A DNA stretch of 64,000 nucleotides, from NCBI GenBank assembly GCA_000697665.1, contig KL197714.1, forward strand, positions 559,133-623,132, given 5' to 3'. This document shows positions 12,363 through 24,700 of this stretch, one piece after another. The stretch is from Jaapia argillacea MUCL 33604 (taxonomy: Eukaryota; Basidiomycota; Agaricomycetes; Jaapiales; Jaapiaceae). Under the pieces are notes generated by a model. It did not search any database. It saw nothing but the letters and a program-made list of their open reading frames with translations, and had not been told where the DNA came from. Positions within the stretch are counted from its first letter, which is position 1. Each line of letters begins with the position of its first letter. The position numbers and the translations under genes are program-made.

Positions 12363-14626
12363 ATGTTTCTTGGCTATCCCTTGACGTTTCTTGGTATACT
12401 TTCGGCTGGCACGCTTTTCTTCCAGACTGCCTCTGCTGCAATGCATCTTCCTGGAACCAGCACCGAACCAGTCCAATCTCACAAGGTTTCTCATGCTGCT
12501 ATTGAGGTCGATACCTATCCCGTGGCCCCTCCAGAACTTGAATTGGAGCAGGTGCATATTTATGTAAGGCATGGTGAGTCTAACAATACCTTGTGTATTC
12601 GGACTTGTCGACGCGACGCCGTACCTCATTCTCTGTCTTTGTCTAGGTGAACGGACTCCGGTGGGGATAAGAATGGCTGCGCCCCCTGCGTCAATCCCTG
12701 AGCACTGGATGATGTGCAAGACTGCACGACGATTCAGAGCTGCTGTTGCCGGGACGACCACTGGCCATCCTGGAGGAGTACACCTCGGACATACTAACCC
12801 TCAAGAGGAGGAGTTGAGTATTAGGAAGATTGTCGAAAGAAGTGATGGAACGCACAACGAGGGTGAATGGTATGGACGTTACGTGATATCATTCTCAAGT
12901 TCCGCGTTGACATTGGTACTGAATTGATTCCAGTCTACTTGGAGAGTTGACAGACGTAGGAAGACAAGTGCGTTCCCTTCTCTAATTTGCAATGCTGTAT
13001 CTTATGACGGGTCCCAGTCCACATTTAGTTTTGGTCAAGGACTCAGGGATTTATACGTCTCCAAGTCAGTCGCATCTCACGCTTCTCCAATTTCTGCTCA
13101 TGCGTCCAACAGATTGGCTTTCCTCTCTGATACCATCGAGAGCCACGGAGAGACATATTTTCGGTGAGTTTCTTATCTGTTCCAATATACTCGACATTCG
13201 ACGGGTTTTCCGATGTTGGTCTCAGATCCACAAACATGCCACGGACGTTTGAGTCTCTGCAGCAGGTTGTTCATGGGTTATACCCGAATTCAAAATGTGC
13301 TCCTGGTATCAGCCCCCATATCTTAATACGGTAATATTCATTCCTTCTCACTTCATTCACAGTCCGATATTTATTTGTGAACTGCTTAGGAATGGCAAAG
13401 ACGAAAATCTGATAGGGAATACTTATGCTTGTAAACGTCTCGAAACCCTTTTGGTTGGGTTCGCTCAGGGTGAGCCATGGTCGAATGTCATTTTCCCCTT
13501 GTGTCAAGGAGCTTATTACTACAACTTTGTAGCGGCGGCTTCGGGTTGGAATCATACTCTCGAACCCTTGGACAAGAAAGTGTCAAAGTACATCGGTGGA
13601 AATCCTATTCGGCTGGACGGGAAGCCAAGGGCGTCTGGTATCCTCGATACGGTATGGCTCGTTGCAACACTTCTATATATTTACCCGAGTTCGATGGAAA
13701 CCTGCGTAGGTCCGTGCCGCTCAGGCCCATGGGATCAAAGTCCCTGTCGAATTTGAAGAGAAAGGTGTCATAGAGCTCATCGTCAGTGTTCTGATACCAT
13801 TTAAGAGAGGACTGACCTTGATATTTTCCCTTTATAAAGGAAAAAGCCGTCGTAAATGAATGGTTCGCAGGTTAGCCCCACTTTCTATCAATTCTTTCCC
13901 TATTATACATCTCACCCGTATTCTTAGGGTGTGAGACGCCCAGTCTATCCCATGTTCTCACCGTGTTACTCAACGTTACTCCCACATCGACTTTGCTCGT
14001 CCATTATTTCAGATAAGACAGAAGAAGTCCGCCGTCTTGGGATGGGGCGTCTCCTAGGAGATTTATCCAGAAAGATGCAACACAAGGCGATCAATGGTTC
14101 GCAGGACCCCCTGAAGATTGCCATTCACAGCACACACGATACAGGTATTGCTGGGCTTTGTGAGACCCTGGATGTTTATGACGAAAAGTAGGTGGTCTCG
14201 ACGACTCCCCTTTTTCAGGGTTCAAAATGATTGTGATACTTTCAGGTGGCCTGCGTTCACCGCCGCGATAACATTTGAACTTTTCCGTCGACGTCACGAT
14301 GCCTCACAGGGGCAATCACCTTTTCAGACAATCCTCAATGCATTTTCATCCGAGGACCAGAACGACTCCGCAGAACATTGTGAGTACTGGCACTCACTTT
14401 TACCTCACGTCCAGTCCTCTTCTTCATATCTTGTCCTCACAAATGCGACCTATCTCTGCTAGATGTTCGAATGAGATACCAGAATCGGAATCTTGTCCTA
14501 CCGTTATGTTCAGAACCTGGTTCGCACCTTCCGGGATCACCAGAGTTCTGCACGCTGGCAGCTTTCACAGAGCGAGTTCGAGAGCTCACGCCAACGGATT
14601 GGGAGTCCGAGTGCGCAGCTCGGTGA
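12363..14626 (+). CDS. Histidine-type acid phosphatase, signal-anchored or secreted
   Basis: Branch-2 histidine phosphatase superfamily enzyme; phosphomonoester hydrolysis proceeds through a phosphohistidine. The start at 12363 begins with a hydrophobic signal or anchor (MFLGYPLTFLGILSAGTLFF). The catalytic RHGERTPVG is assembled across the intron at about 12574-12647. Further family segments are STNMPRTFESLQQVVHGLYP and LAFLSDTIESHGETYF. The proton-donor motif HSTHDTG appears at about 14125-14150 (IAIHSTHDTGIAGLCETL). The end at 14624-14626 follows TPTDWESECAAR. About ten introns. Overall order resembles lysosomal/prostatic acid phosphatases and ACP6-like lysophosphatidate phosphatases; I cannot tell which substrate from sequence. 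The gene converges on the aldolase gene (145 bp apart). Confidence 0.87.
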
Positions 14627-14771
14627 AGGATGTTGACCCACCCCACGCAGGGACGATTCGGTGGTTCCGGTCACAATCACATTGCTTAGATTTATCGTAA
14701 TGTGAAACGGGATTCAATAAAGGGAACATACTGATACATATCAACGCTGGTACCATTGTGCGACGCGAGTT

Positions 14772-16188
14772 TCAGGATCTTGGTTTCGAGACCTCTCCCG
14801 CCTCTCCTTTGTATCTTCCCAAGGCAGCTTCGTGGCACCACTTTGCTCGCTCCACCCAAACCTTCTGCGCCTTCTGAACGTCACCAGTCTTCGCCCATAC
14901 AGTCATAGCCTCTCCTTGTAAAGCCCGCCCGAAGCTGAACGATAATTTCCATGGTGCAACTTGGGGTTCTCGCTGTTTCAACCTGTTGATAACATTCAGA
15001 TACGCGATCGCATCCGCTTCCCCTAATCCTCCTGATAAAAACACTATACCAGGTACTAATGGGGGTACCGTCTTCGACATTACGCGGACTGTCGCCGAAG
15101 CCACCTCCTCCGGACTTGCCACTGTGTCCGATTCGTCTCCAGGAACGACCATCGAGGCTTTGAGGAGCATGCCCGCAAAGTCTACCTTGTGGAGGGCTAG
15201 CTGGCGGAATAGCTGAGTATAGGCGGCAATATGGGCTTCCGCTGATCGTTCGATTGTGAAGTTCCCATTGCACAGAACCTCTGCGGATAGTGGGGTCAAC
15301 GAGATTTGGATGCGAGATGCGTGTGTCGCTCACCAGGCTCAACGATCGGTACGAGGCCTGCCTGCTGGGAGATCGACGCGTAGCGAGCTTGAATTTCTGC
15401 GTTATTCTCGATGGCTAGCTGGGAAGGTGTGGAATCCGAAACAATATAAGTCGTCCGGAATTTTGCAAACCTTTACTACGGTGAGATAGGCATCCACTGA
15501 CTTTGGCCTTGAGAAAGCCTTACCGTGTGCCAGCTTGATAATACTCTTTTGAGCGCTCAAAGAGGCCATCAACTCCTTCGGTGGTCGTTTCCTCGGGCTC
15601 AGTTCCGGGAAGTGGTTTTGTGCCTTTGTCGGTCTTGATTCCCAGGATAATCCCTCGCTTTTGGATGACCTGGACAAACGGAGTTCCCTGGTGGACCTCG
15701 AAATTTCTCCGATAAAAGGTATTAGTGTGAACACTTTATACCTTGCAAGGACCTTCGAGCTCAGCGCGATGCTTCATCAGGGTTTCCTCGAATGTGATCA
15801 CACCTCCTAGACTATGCCTTGTTAGCATGTAAAGGAGAGACGATAAGTGGCGCTGAAGACGAACTATTGTTCAAGAGGCCCGTCGGCTGTGAACAACAGG
15901 TCTCTCCATTCTCGTCGATCTGAGCTGAGGGCTTAGAGCGTGCTGAGGTTTACATTGAGTCGGAGATTCTCACTATCGTCCGTGTTTTCCTTCCCTACAC
16001 TTTCCAGTCTCCTTTTAATGGATCCTATACTTTCATCAGCTGCTAGGAGACCTTTGCCATCGGCAACAATGGCTTTTGCTGATCACATGGAGGAGGCGAC
16101 AGCTCCGATGGTGAGGCCGGTGAGGTCTATCACTTGGCGGCCACTGGCAGTGGTGCGAGTCAACGCCGGTCGGAAGTTCTCCCCTCAT
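14772..16188 (-). CDS. Fructose-bisphosphate aldolase, class I (Schiff-base type)
   Basis: Cytosolic glycolytic/gluconeogenic enzyme cleaving fructose-1,6-bisphosphate to glyceraldehyde-3-phosphate and DHAP. Family blocks read on the minus strand: [20 protein letters not shown] with [11 protein letters not shown] (about 15990-16065), [56 protein letters not shown] then VEPEVLCNGN (about 15260-15400), [14 protein letters not shown] (the lysine after LL is the Schiff-base site), [20 protein letters not shown], and [20 protein letters not shown]. This is unmistakably the class I fold. The start is uncertain: 16188 gives an in-frame first exon joined through an intron ending just before AKAIVADG, but the donor is not certain. 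The stop is at 14772-14774. Most fungi rely on zinc class II aldolase, so a class I gene here is notable. Confidence 0.88.
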
Positions 16189-16407
16189 TCCTGTCAGGGA
16201 TGAAAATATATTGAGTACTGGACAGGTATGGAAACGATATGAATGATACAGGACTCGGAAACAAAGGAAAGGAGGTGAATGTCAAGCGAGGCTGCAATTC
16301 TCGTCACGCGTCACAATAGTCGTGATCACCATATCACAGTACGCTCGTCTCGCGTCCGGTCGCGTCAGCTCACTTTTACTGTCATCACGACTTTTGGCGT
16401 CTCTAAT

Positions 16408-18430
16408 ATGCCCAAAAGAGCTATCGTCTACAGTGAGGAAGAAGACTTCAATGACGAATCCAGCACTTCTAGCTTTCAAGAGACCTCGAAGAAGACGGGG
16501 AATGGCCGGAGTCGCAAACCGACAAAGAAGGCGAAAAAGTCACCAGCTGATTCTGATGACGAAATTCAGGAGGGCCATTCCTTCCCTCACCCCATCTCTA
16601 CGCATGTGATAGCGAAGCCACAGCCTCTTCGAGCTGCACTTCTGCAGTGGTATGCGGGGGTTCATGAAGATCGAGGTATGCCATGGCGAAAACCATACAA
16701 CGCGTCTTTCGGACCCGCAGAGCGGGCTCAGAGGGCTTATGAGGTGAGTAATTTATCGAATGTGACTGTTTTGTGGATAGCGATGACTTTACTGCCAGGT
16801 CTGGATATCAGAGATTATGCTACAACAAACCCAAGTCGCGACTGTCATACCATACTACAATAAATGGATTGCGAAGTAGGTGCTTTTTCCAGTCTTTTGA
16901 ATATCCGTTAAATATTGTCCTCAGATTCCCAACCATCCGAGATCTGGTTCGTATTCTGGTTCTCGCCCTTACACAATACTACATCGTCTGACCCTGTTTT
17001 TTATAGGCCGCTGCTGACATTGATACGGTTAACAGTCTGTGGAAAGGATTAGGTTATTACTCTCGAGCCGCTCGACTCCTCGCCGGCGCAAAGAAAGCCG
17101 TTGAGGAATTTGGTGGTCGTCTACCAGACAACGCAGAAAGTATGGAAGCCAAAATCCCAGGAATTGGAAGATATAGTGCTGGCGCCATATGTTCAATCGC
17201 ATACAATCAATGCGTGCCAGTTGTGAGCCTCTATCCCTCCCTCACGTTTTTGATGAAGTCTCGTGATTGATGGACATTTGTCGTTGGTTGGATGGCAACG
17301 TGAATCGATTGTTGAGTCGTGTTCTGGCGCTCCATGCCCAACCGAAGGCCAAGCAGACATCGAATGTACTCTGGGCAGCTGCTACTGCGATGGTGGAAGG
17401 CTCTGACAAGCCTGGTGATCTCAACCAAGCCATGATCGAGGTTGGGAGTACCGTTTGTAAGGTTCGGGACCCATCGTGTAGTTCGTGCCCTATTCGTCCG
17501 CATTGTCGGGGATATCAACTATCCACTACCGAGGTGCGAATTATTATTTGCTACTTCGTCGCGGGCTTAAGTTTTTCTTGAGAACAGAAGGCGTCAGAGA
17601 CGGCCGAAGTCCCTGATATCGAAGAGTTATGTACCTTGTGCGAGTCGCTACCCCACTTGAAGGGATCATCTAGTCTGGTGACGGCCTTCCCGATGAAGGC
17701 TGAACGTAAGAAGGCTCGAGAGGAGCTTGACCTTGTCAACGTTGTGGAGTGGCGGCATGGGGATCAACGATGGTTTTTGCTTGTACGCCGTCCTGAAGGT
17801 GGTACGTTGTTCTCTGAAACTTCTCAAGGGATGATTGACATCTGACATCTGTTGGTGAGGTAGGCCTCTTGGCCGGTCTTACCGAGTTTCCGACATCTCC
17901 GAATGCTTCCAAGAATATTTCACCTTCAGAATCGCAAACCGTATCACACACACTATTGTCACAGCTTCTGAAACCTCGACTGGCACCCCTTTCAAACACA
18001 AGGCGGAAGGATCCAGAAGGCGGGACTGACCTTCGGATTATCCAGATTAAGTCGGCTGGAGATGTAGTCCACGTCTTCTCCCACATCAAGAAGACGTATC
18101 GCGTCCAGTGGATCATTTTAGAAGGCGGTGGCGACAGCCCTCCCGAACTCAACTTGAATGCCCCTAACATCGTTGGTGCGCAGAAGAAGGCAGGTGCACG
18201 GACAGGGAAGCCGAAATCCAGCAAGAAATCTGAAGCGTCAACCGGCGAGCTCCCCATGGCGACGTGGACCTTGCTGGAACAAGTCGCTGAAGCAAAGTAC
18301 GTGAACCCACTTACATGTTGTGCACCACTGATATAGAGTGCTCTCGTGCACGTTTAGTATTACCACTGGTGTTCAGAAGGTTTGGAGACTGGCAAGGACG
18401 CTGTGGGACTCCAAGTCAGATTCGGAGTAA
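16408..18430 (+). CDS. MUTYH: Adenine DNA glycosylase MUTYH/MutY
   Basis: Base-excision repair enzyme that removes adenine mispaired with 8-oxoguanine. The start at 16408 ([19 protein letters not shown]) opens a charged, lysine-rich tail likely to carry a nuclear signal. The catalytic core follows: [20 protein letters not shown], then [19 protein letters not shown] with the catalytic glutamate, [20 protein letters not shown], the helix-hairpin-helix [19 protein letters not shown], and [14 protein letters not shown] with the catalytic aspartate. The 4Fe-4S cluster motif C-x6-C-x2-C-x5-C is intact ([17 protein letters not shown], about 17457-17507). A C-terminal Nudix-like 8-oxoG-recognition domain follows ([42 protein letters not shown]). 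The stop is at 18428-18430. Divergent from the aldolase gene with about 220 bp between starts. Confidence 0.95.
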
Positions 18431-18792
18431 CGGGGGTTTGTCGTTGGAGGGTTGATCTCTTGTGTGATACCAGGATCCTATGTAATCTCACGGAGACTTT
18501 ATGGCCATGCCACATTGCGGAATAAGGAGGCCCTTCGGGGGTCGAGCCCGCAAAGCAAAGAGAGGGAAAAGACGCGACAAACGCGTACCACAAGGAAGTC
18601 ATCAAAGCGCGTGCACGTGGATGGGACGCGACAGTGGCGGGGACGCGTTTGCAGTGTTTGTTCGTGTTTCCGGTTGAACGAAACCAAAGTGGATCCAAGG
18701 CTGAGCTCGTTCACCAGACTGCCATCGATTTCTGTCTTCATTCCGCGCTCATCAACTGCCTTCACTCCCTCTTAACTTATCCTATCTACATC
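18431..18792 (+). promoter_or_regulatory. Cyclin B promoter with two MluI boxes and an E-box
   Basis: The 362-bp region before the cyclin gene contains ACGCGT (MluI cell-cycle box) at 18581-18586 and again at 18643-18648, about 212 and 150 bp upstream of the start codon. Near-matches GACGCGAC lie at 18571-18578 and 18625-18632. A palindromic CACGTG E-box is at 18614-18619 between the two boxes. In ascomycete yeasts ACGCGT binds MBF (Mbp1-Swi6), a G1/S regulator. Function here is inferred. Confidence 0.5.
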
Positions 18793-20827
18793 ATGGCTTC
18801 AAACATACCTGTAAGCCTCTAATTTCCACCACTCAAATCCATGGAAAACTGATCATATTCGCAGACTCGGCGGACAACGCGGACAACACGCGCTACTGCA
18901 CTAAAAGACAACGAAAATGCAGATGCCCGTCCCTCTAAACTCATCTCTCGTGCGAAACCCCCTTCATCATCTGCTGCGACCACTAGCGTTGCGACCCGGG
19001 CGACGGCTGCGTCAAAAGCCAAAGCGGCGGCCACTACGGCCGACGTTGGACCTCAAGGCAAGCGAAAACGAGCTGCGCTCGGCGACGTAACTAAACCTGG
19101 TAATGACGAGAATAAGACGGCTCTTGCCCGGAAAGCGAAGGAGAAGGGCAAGGAAAAAACGGAGGAACCCGCTCCAAAAGCCAAGGCTGCTGCCACTTCA
19201 TCGACTGCGACAACTGCAGGCGCGAGAGTGCCGTTGAGGACAGTGGGAGGTACTGCTACTGGCAACCGGAGGGGGACGAAGAAGTCCACCACCATCGAGG
19301 AAACGCAGAAGCTTGAAGAAGTGAAGGAAGAAGTTGAGGTTGTTGAAGAAGATGCGATGATTGTGGATCCTCCTACCGGTCCCGTCATTGGTCACCGTCG
19401 TAAGGTCTCCACTCGCACGACCAAGGTCGAAACAACCATCATCACCGGGCCTTCATCGCGCCCTGCTGATGTACCTGCGGCGACGCGGAAGCCCAATGTG
19501 CGAACGATTCCCGCTCATAAGCAGGACGACGACGACGACGACGAAGAGACTCACCGTGTTTACAAGAAGAGGCGCACATCATCTGAGCCCGCTGATGCTG
19601 ATGCTTTCGAGGAATCCCATCTGAAGGCGCTCTCTGAGGACGCTTTTGACAAGCAGATAAAGGAAGCGGTTGAGGAACTCGAAGCTGACCCCGAAGCCAA
19701 TGATTGGGATGATCTCGACGCAGAAGATGCCGATGATCCATTGATGGTCAGCGAGTATGTCGTGGAGATCTTCGAGTACTTGAAGAAAGTTGAGGTAAAA
19801 TTTCTGACATCAGATATTCTTCCGTCTTGCTGACTTCAGATCCGTGCAGCAAACGACAATGCCTCATCCCAACTATATGGAGAACCAGAAGGAGCTCGCT
19901 TGGAAAATGCGTGGCATTCTTATGGACTGGCTCATCCAAGTTCATTTCCGATTCCGTCTTCTCCCTGAAACCCTCTTCCTCTGCTGCAACATCATCGATC
20001 GCTTCCTTTCCGCCCGAGTTGTTTCCATCGCGAAACTGCAACTCGTCGGCGTCGCGTGCATGTTCATCGCGTCGAAGACGGAGGAAATTGTCTCCCCGTC
20101 CGTCGTCAATTTCCTTCACTGTGCGGACTCTTCCTACTCGGAACAGGAGATCCTCCAGGCCGAGCGATACATCTTGAAGACGCTGGATTGGAATTTGAGT
20201 TACCCCAACCCCATCCATTTCTTGAGGAGAGTGAGCAAAGCGGATGAGTATGATGTCCAGGCTAGGACGATTGGGAAGTACTTCATCGAGATATCATGTC
20301 TTGAGTGGAGGTTGTTGCCTGCGCCACCCTCGCTCTTGGCTGCCGCATCGATCTGGCTTGCGAGGCTTGTACTGGGTCGGGAAGAATGGGTATGTGTCTC
20401 GATACGCCCATCACGTTGATCGCTGACCATAGTTGTTCCTGTTCCTGTTAGACGCCTAACCTTGCGCACTATTCCTCCTACCCTGAGAGCGCATTGGTTC
20501 CCACAGCAAACATTATGTTGAACTATGTCTTACGGCCCATGCGCCATCCTACGTTCTACAAGAAGTATGCTTCGAAGAAGTACATGAAGGTTCGTTACCT
20601 GATTTCCTATCACATGTCTCTGCTGATAGGTCGTTGATGTTCTTTAGGCGAGCACATTCGTCCGAGCATGGGCGTTGGACAAGTGGCCCGAGGGTTCGCA
20701 AGTTTCGTTGAAGGATGAGCTACCAGGCTTAAGAGAGGAGATTAGTGTGGAGAGAGAGCGGATGGCTGCTGCGGGTTTTGTTGAGGGCGAAGAAGTCTAC
20801 GAGGAAGAGGAGACGCACCATGCGTGA
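18793..20827 (+). CDS. G2/mitotic-specific B-type cyclin
   Basis: Regulatory subunit of Cdk1 driving entry into mitosis. The start at 18793 gives MASNIP, then an intron and a long basic, alanine-rich N-terminus. It holds a destruction box RAALGDVTK (the RxxL form typical of B cyclins, about 19069-19095) and an acidic run of aspartates before the cyclin core. The cyclin box reads MRGILMDWLIQVHFRFRLLP (with the conserved MRxxLxDWL), then RFLSARVVSIAKLQLVGVAC, FIASKTEEI and SYSEQEILQAERYILKTLDW. A second C-terminal cyclin fold follows (YFIEISCLEWRLL, PPSLLAAASIWLARLVLGRE). The end at 20825-20827 follows an acidic tail (EEVYEEEETHHA). Length about 610 residues. Nim1/Cdc13/Clb-type by order of motifs; which paralogue is unclear. 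Confidence 0.95.
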
Positions 20828-21535
20828 AGATAGTTTGGAGTGTCTCAGCAATTGACGAACGACGGACGGAACGAAGCACAAGCACAATTCACAGATTCAC
20901 ATCATTTCCCAGCATTGCAATTTTCACTATTTATTCCCTCCATTCTATTCAATCACACCACCTTCCCGTCGTCATCGTTCTTCACTGCTGTGTTTTTGTT
21001 CGCGTTCGGTTCGGCTTTGGCTTGGACATCCACAACAACGTTGGAGGAGTAGATGTCGACGACTCGACCTATGCATGGACTACTATTGTTTTAATACCCG
21101 CCCACACCACCGTTCATGCGATCATTCGCTGTATTCTTTGCATTGGCCATTCAATTCATGTCGTTACGCTATCGCCCCGTCGCCCAGTGGGAAGGATCTC
21201 TCCGTTGTCCCACCATCATCCAGCGATTCTTCATCCAGTCCTCGCTTTGATGCAACTGCACCATCACACCATAGACATAGTTAACGTTTGACTTTTCTCC
21301 TCATGAACCTGCGGCTTTGTGTCTCTATCCCCCCTCTCGGAATTCATGTCTTGAACAGTGGATCCAGTAGTACCTACCCAATGTTTTACAATGTTAAATA
21401 GCAATCAATCAACCAATTGAAATCATACTTCCGGCCTGGTCAACACCGGACTTGCTGCAGGTATCTACAGCATGAACACGGCACCAACGCTACTTAGAAA
21501 GCTCGAAGATTGCAAAAAGAGTGAAAAATTAAGTC
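20828..21535. other. Intergenic: cyclin B 3' flank up to tRNA-Asp
   Basis: 708 bp with pyrimidine-rich and low-complexity stretches. A plus-strand frame at 20824-21291 overlaps the cyclin stop and is rich in histidine, isoleucine and serine without family similarity, so it is read as untranslated sequence. Confidence 0.6.
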
Positions 21536-21606
21536 TCTCTGGCGGGGAGTCGAACCCCGCTCTCCCGCGTGACAGGCGGGTGTACTATCCGATATACTAC
21601 CAGAGA
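21536..21606 (-). tRNA. tRNA-Asp (anticodon GTC)
   Basis: Read on the minus strand, the 71-nt gene has paired acceptor ends TCTCTGG and CCAGAGA, an anticodon stem CCCGC/GCGGG closing the loop CTGTCAC (anticodon GTC), and a T arm CGGGG-TTCGACT-CCCCG. The D arm contains TAGTATATCGGATAGTA. No intron. All stems pair fully. Confidence 0.96.
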
Positions 21607-21746
21607 CCTATTATGCAGGTCTCGATGTTACATCATTGAATAGACCCGGGGCGAAGTCATTTGCCTTTTGGGCTCCGAACTTTCGTTCCCGTTCAACCAT
21701 CTCTGGCTCGAACTTGGTGATATCAGGGAGTTGTCGCGCTCAGTAC

Positions 21747-24700
21747 ATGCGTTTCCCTCAGCCATATCGTGCACTTGCTCGCTGTCTACAGATATGGACG
21801 CGAAACCCTGATCTTTCCTGCCAGAAATTCTCTACATGCACACCGGTGTTGTCCCGCTCTCCGACGAACCATACCAAGTCCTACTCAGACACCCTTCTAC
21901 TCCCAAAGACTGAGCTTCCGTTGCGGAATGACCCAGCCAAATGCGAGGCTCCTTTCAGGAAGAAATCAGGCGAGGATCTTTATAGGTGGCAGGTCCGTTG
22001 GCATCTCTAGTTTGAGGTATCTTTGGGAGAATGTCTAATGAACGCGTCAATGTGAAGTAGTGGCAAAATGCAGGGGGGCCTTTATTTGTTCTGCATGATG
22101 GACCGCCGTACGCCAATGGTAACCTCCACATGGGTATGTTCTCCTTATTTCTTGCGGGTGTGCTTGGTCGCCATATGGGGAGATGTTGTTGGGACATTCT
22201 TCAACTATTTCCTTTCCTCTGCTCACCACTCCGCAGGACACGCCATGAACAAAATCATCAAGGATATTATCAACCGCTTTCATGTCATTTGGGGGCGGAA
22301 AGTCCAGTGGGTATCACGATTTCAACATCATCTTCGGAGTCTGACACATACATTAGCTACCTTCCTGGGTGGGATTGTCATGGTCTTCCTATCGAAAACA
22401 AGGTCCTTCAAAAACTTGGAGTCAGTCTTGTCTTCTATTACCTCTGCATCGGCTTACTTTGGAATCAAGAAAGATCAACTATCGTTATCCCCGAAAGCCA
22501 TTAGGGTGGCTGCCAAAGAATATGCGGAACAAGAGGTAGCACGGCAGAAGGAGGAGTTCTCTCAATTTGGTATCATGGCAGACTGGAGCAAGGAAACTAC
22601 TTATCGGACGATGGGTAAGCAATATCTGCACCAGACCGACCTCTTGTCTGACCTTTCTGCTTCCCGCAGATCACGACTATGAAATGAGACAATTGCATGT
22701 CTTCAAAAAGATGGTCGAAGCCGGTACGTTTATAACACTACCTCATCTTCGCCTCGCGCTGAAAGTGGTGAAGGCTTGATCTACAGGAACTATCGTCCCG
22801 TCCACTACTCACCTTCCTCTCGGTCTGCTCTGGCGGAAGCGGAGTTGACGTACAAAGATGATCATTTGTCTCACTCCGTGTATGTATCATTCACCGTCGA
22901 TATCAAGTCCGAGGGCATGAGCAACATACTTCGTGAACTTTTTGATGGTCACACGCAAATTCATCTACTGGTCTGGACTACAACACCATGGACACTAACG
23001 GCTAACATGGTGAGCACCGACTAACGCTGCCTCCATCGAACGCACTCTGACACGGATGCCTTGTCGTAGGGCATCGCTGTTCATTCTGAACTGGACTACT
23101 CAGTCTTGCGTCAGAAGAAACATGGGAATTTGTTGATCGTTGGTGCCGACCGTGTCTTGGATCTTCAAGAAATAATCGGGGAATACGAAGAAGTGGCAAA
23201 GGTTTCAGGTATCTCCGTCCCCGCAAGTTCTCCTCTGGTCATGAACTCACGAGGCCCTTCGATTCGTTTTTGTATAGGTTCTGAGTTAGTTGGAACAACC
23301 TACCTACCCCTTTTCTCTCGACATGCCGACGCACCTTCTACGTCTTCGCTGCCGATTGTGCCTTCTGCTCACGTCACGTCAGACTCTGGAACGGGGCTGG
23401 TACATTGTGCACCTGCTCACGGCGCCGAGGATTACACTCTATTCCGTTCGCTAGGGCTGATTCCCAACGTCCCTCAAGGAGATAATGATACCATTCTTTG
23501 CCATGTTAATCAAGAGGGGAAGTTCACGAGCAAAGTCGCTGATGTTATCGGCGAGTCCACGGCGCACCATCTGATCGGCAAGGAGGTCCTTGGGGAGGGT
23601 GCGAAGGCAATGTCAACGCTGCTAAGCGATATGGGAGTTTTGGCCAAGATTCAGAAGATCAAACACCGCTATCCTTATGATTGGAAAACAGACAAGCCGA
23701 TCATTATGTTGTGAGTGTCATCGTTCCTTGCTTTAAGAAAACGCCAACATGTCTTGTTTAGAGCTACTTCACAGTGGTTTGCTGATTTGACTTCCATCAA
23801 AGAGAGTGCCGTAGCCTCTCTTGAAGAAGTGGTTTTCTTCCCTCTGCACTGTAAGTCTTTCCCCGGGAGGCATACTTCGCGGCTAATCTCTCCTTCAGCA
23901 CGAAACCGTCTTGATGCCTTCGTTCGCTCACGCTCAGAATGGTGCATTTCTCGTCAACGCGTTTGGGGCGTTCCCATTCCAGCCCTCTACCACGTCCCAA
24001 CCGATGCAGCAATTCTAGACTCTCAAAGCGTCGACCATATCCTCACCATCCTCCAGGAGAAAGGCGTCGATTATTGGTGGGACGGTCCCGTCGAGGAGTT
24101 CGTTCCTCCTCATCTTCGCAAGGAAGGAGAGAACTTGAGCGAAGTCTACCGCAAGGGCACGGACACCATGGATGTTTGGTTTGACAGCGGAACCTCATGG
24201 ACTATGTTGCAAGAAAGCCTTCCGAAGGATGCGAATCGACAATTTTACGCTGATGTTTGCGTCGAGGGCTCTGACCAGCATCGGGGTTGGTTCCAAAGTC
24301 AATTGTTGACTGCTATCGGCACTGCTGAACAAGGATCGACCCCATCCAGTCCTTACGGAACTCTTATCACACATGGCATGGTACTTGATCCTGTTGGGAA
24401 GAAGATGAGCAAGTCACTCGGTAACATCGTTAGCCCGATGACTATCCTTCATGGTGGCAAGGTACCTGTCTTTCGCCACCGATGTTGACTATGATCTGAC
24501 CTTGCCGCCTATCAGGACAAGAAAAAGGAACCTGCCTATGGCGCAGACATCCTCCGGTTATGGGTTGCCACGGTCGAATACTGGCGAGACGCTGCGATTG
24601 GGAGTCTCATTCTGGTTCAATGCTCGGAGTCGATGCGAAAGATCAGGAATTCCGCGCGCTTCATGTTGGGTAATTTGAACGATGGTAAAGATCTTGTGAA

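Noticed and set aside
20824-21291. 155-codon frame after cyclin B
   Set aside because: It starts inside the cyclin stop region, is low in complexity, and shows no family similarity; best read as 3' flank.
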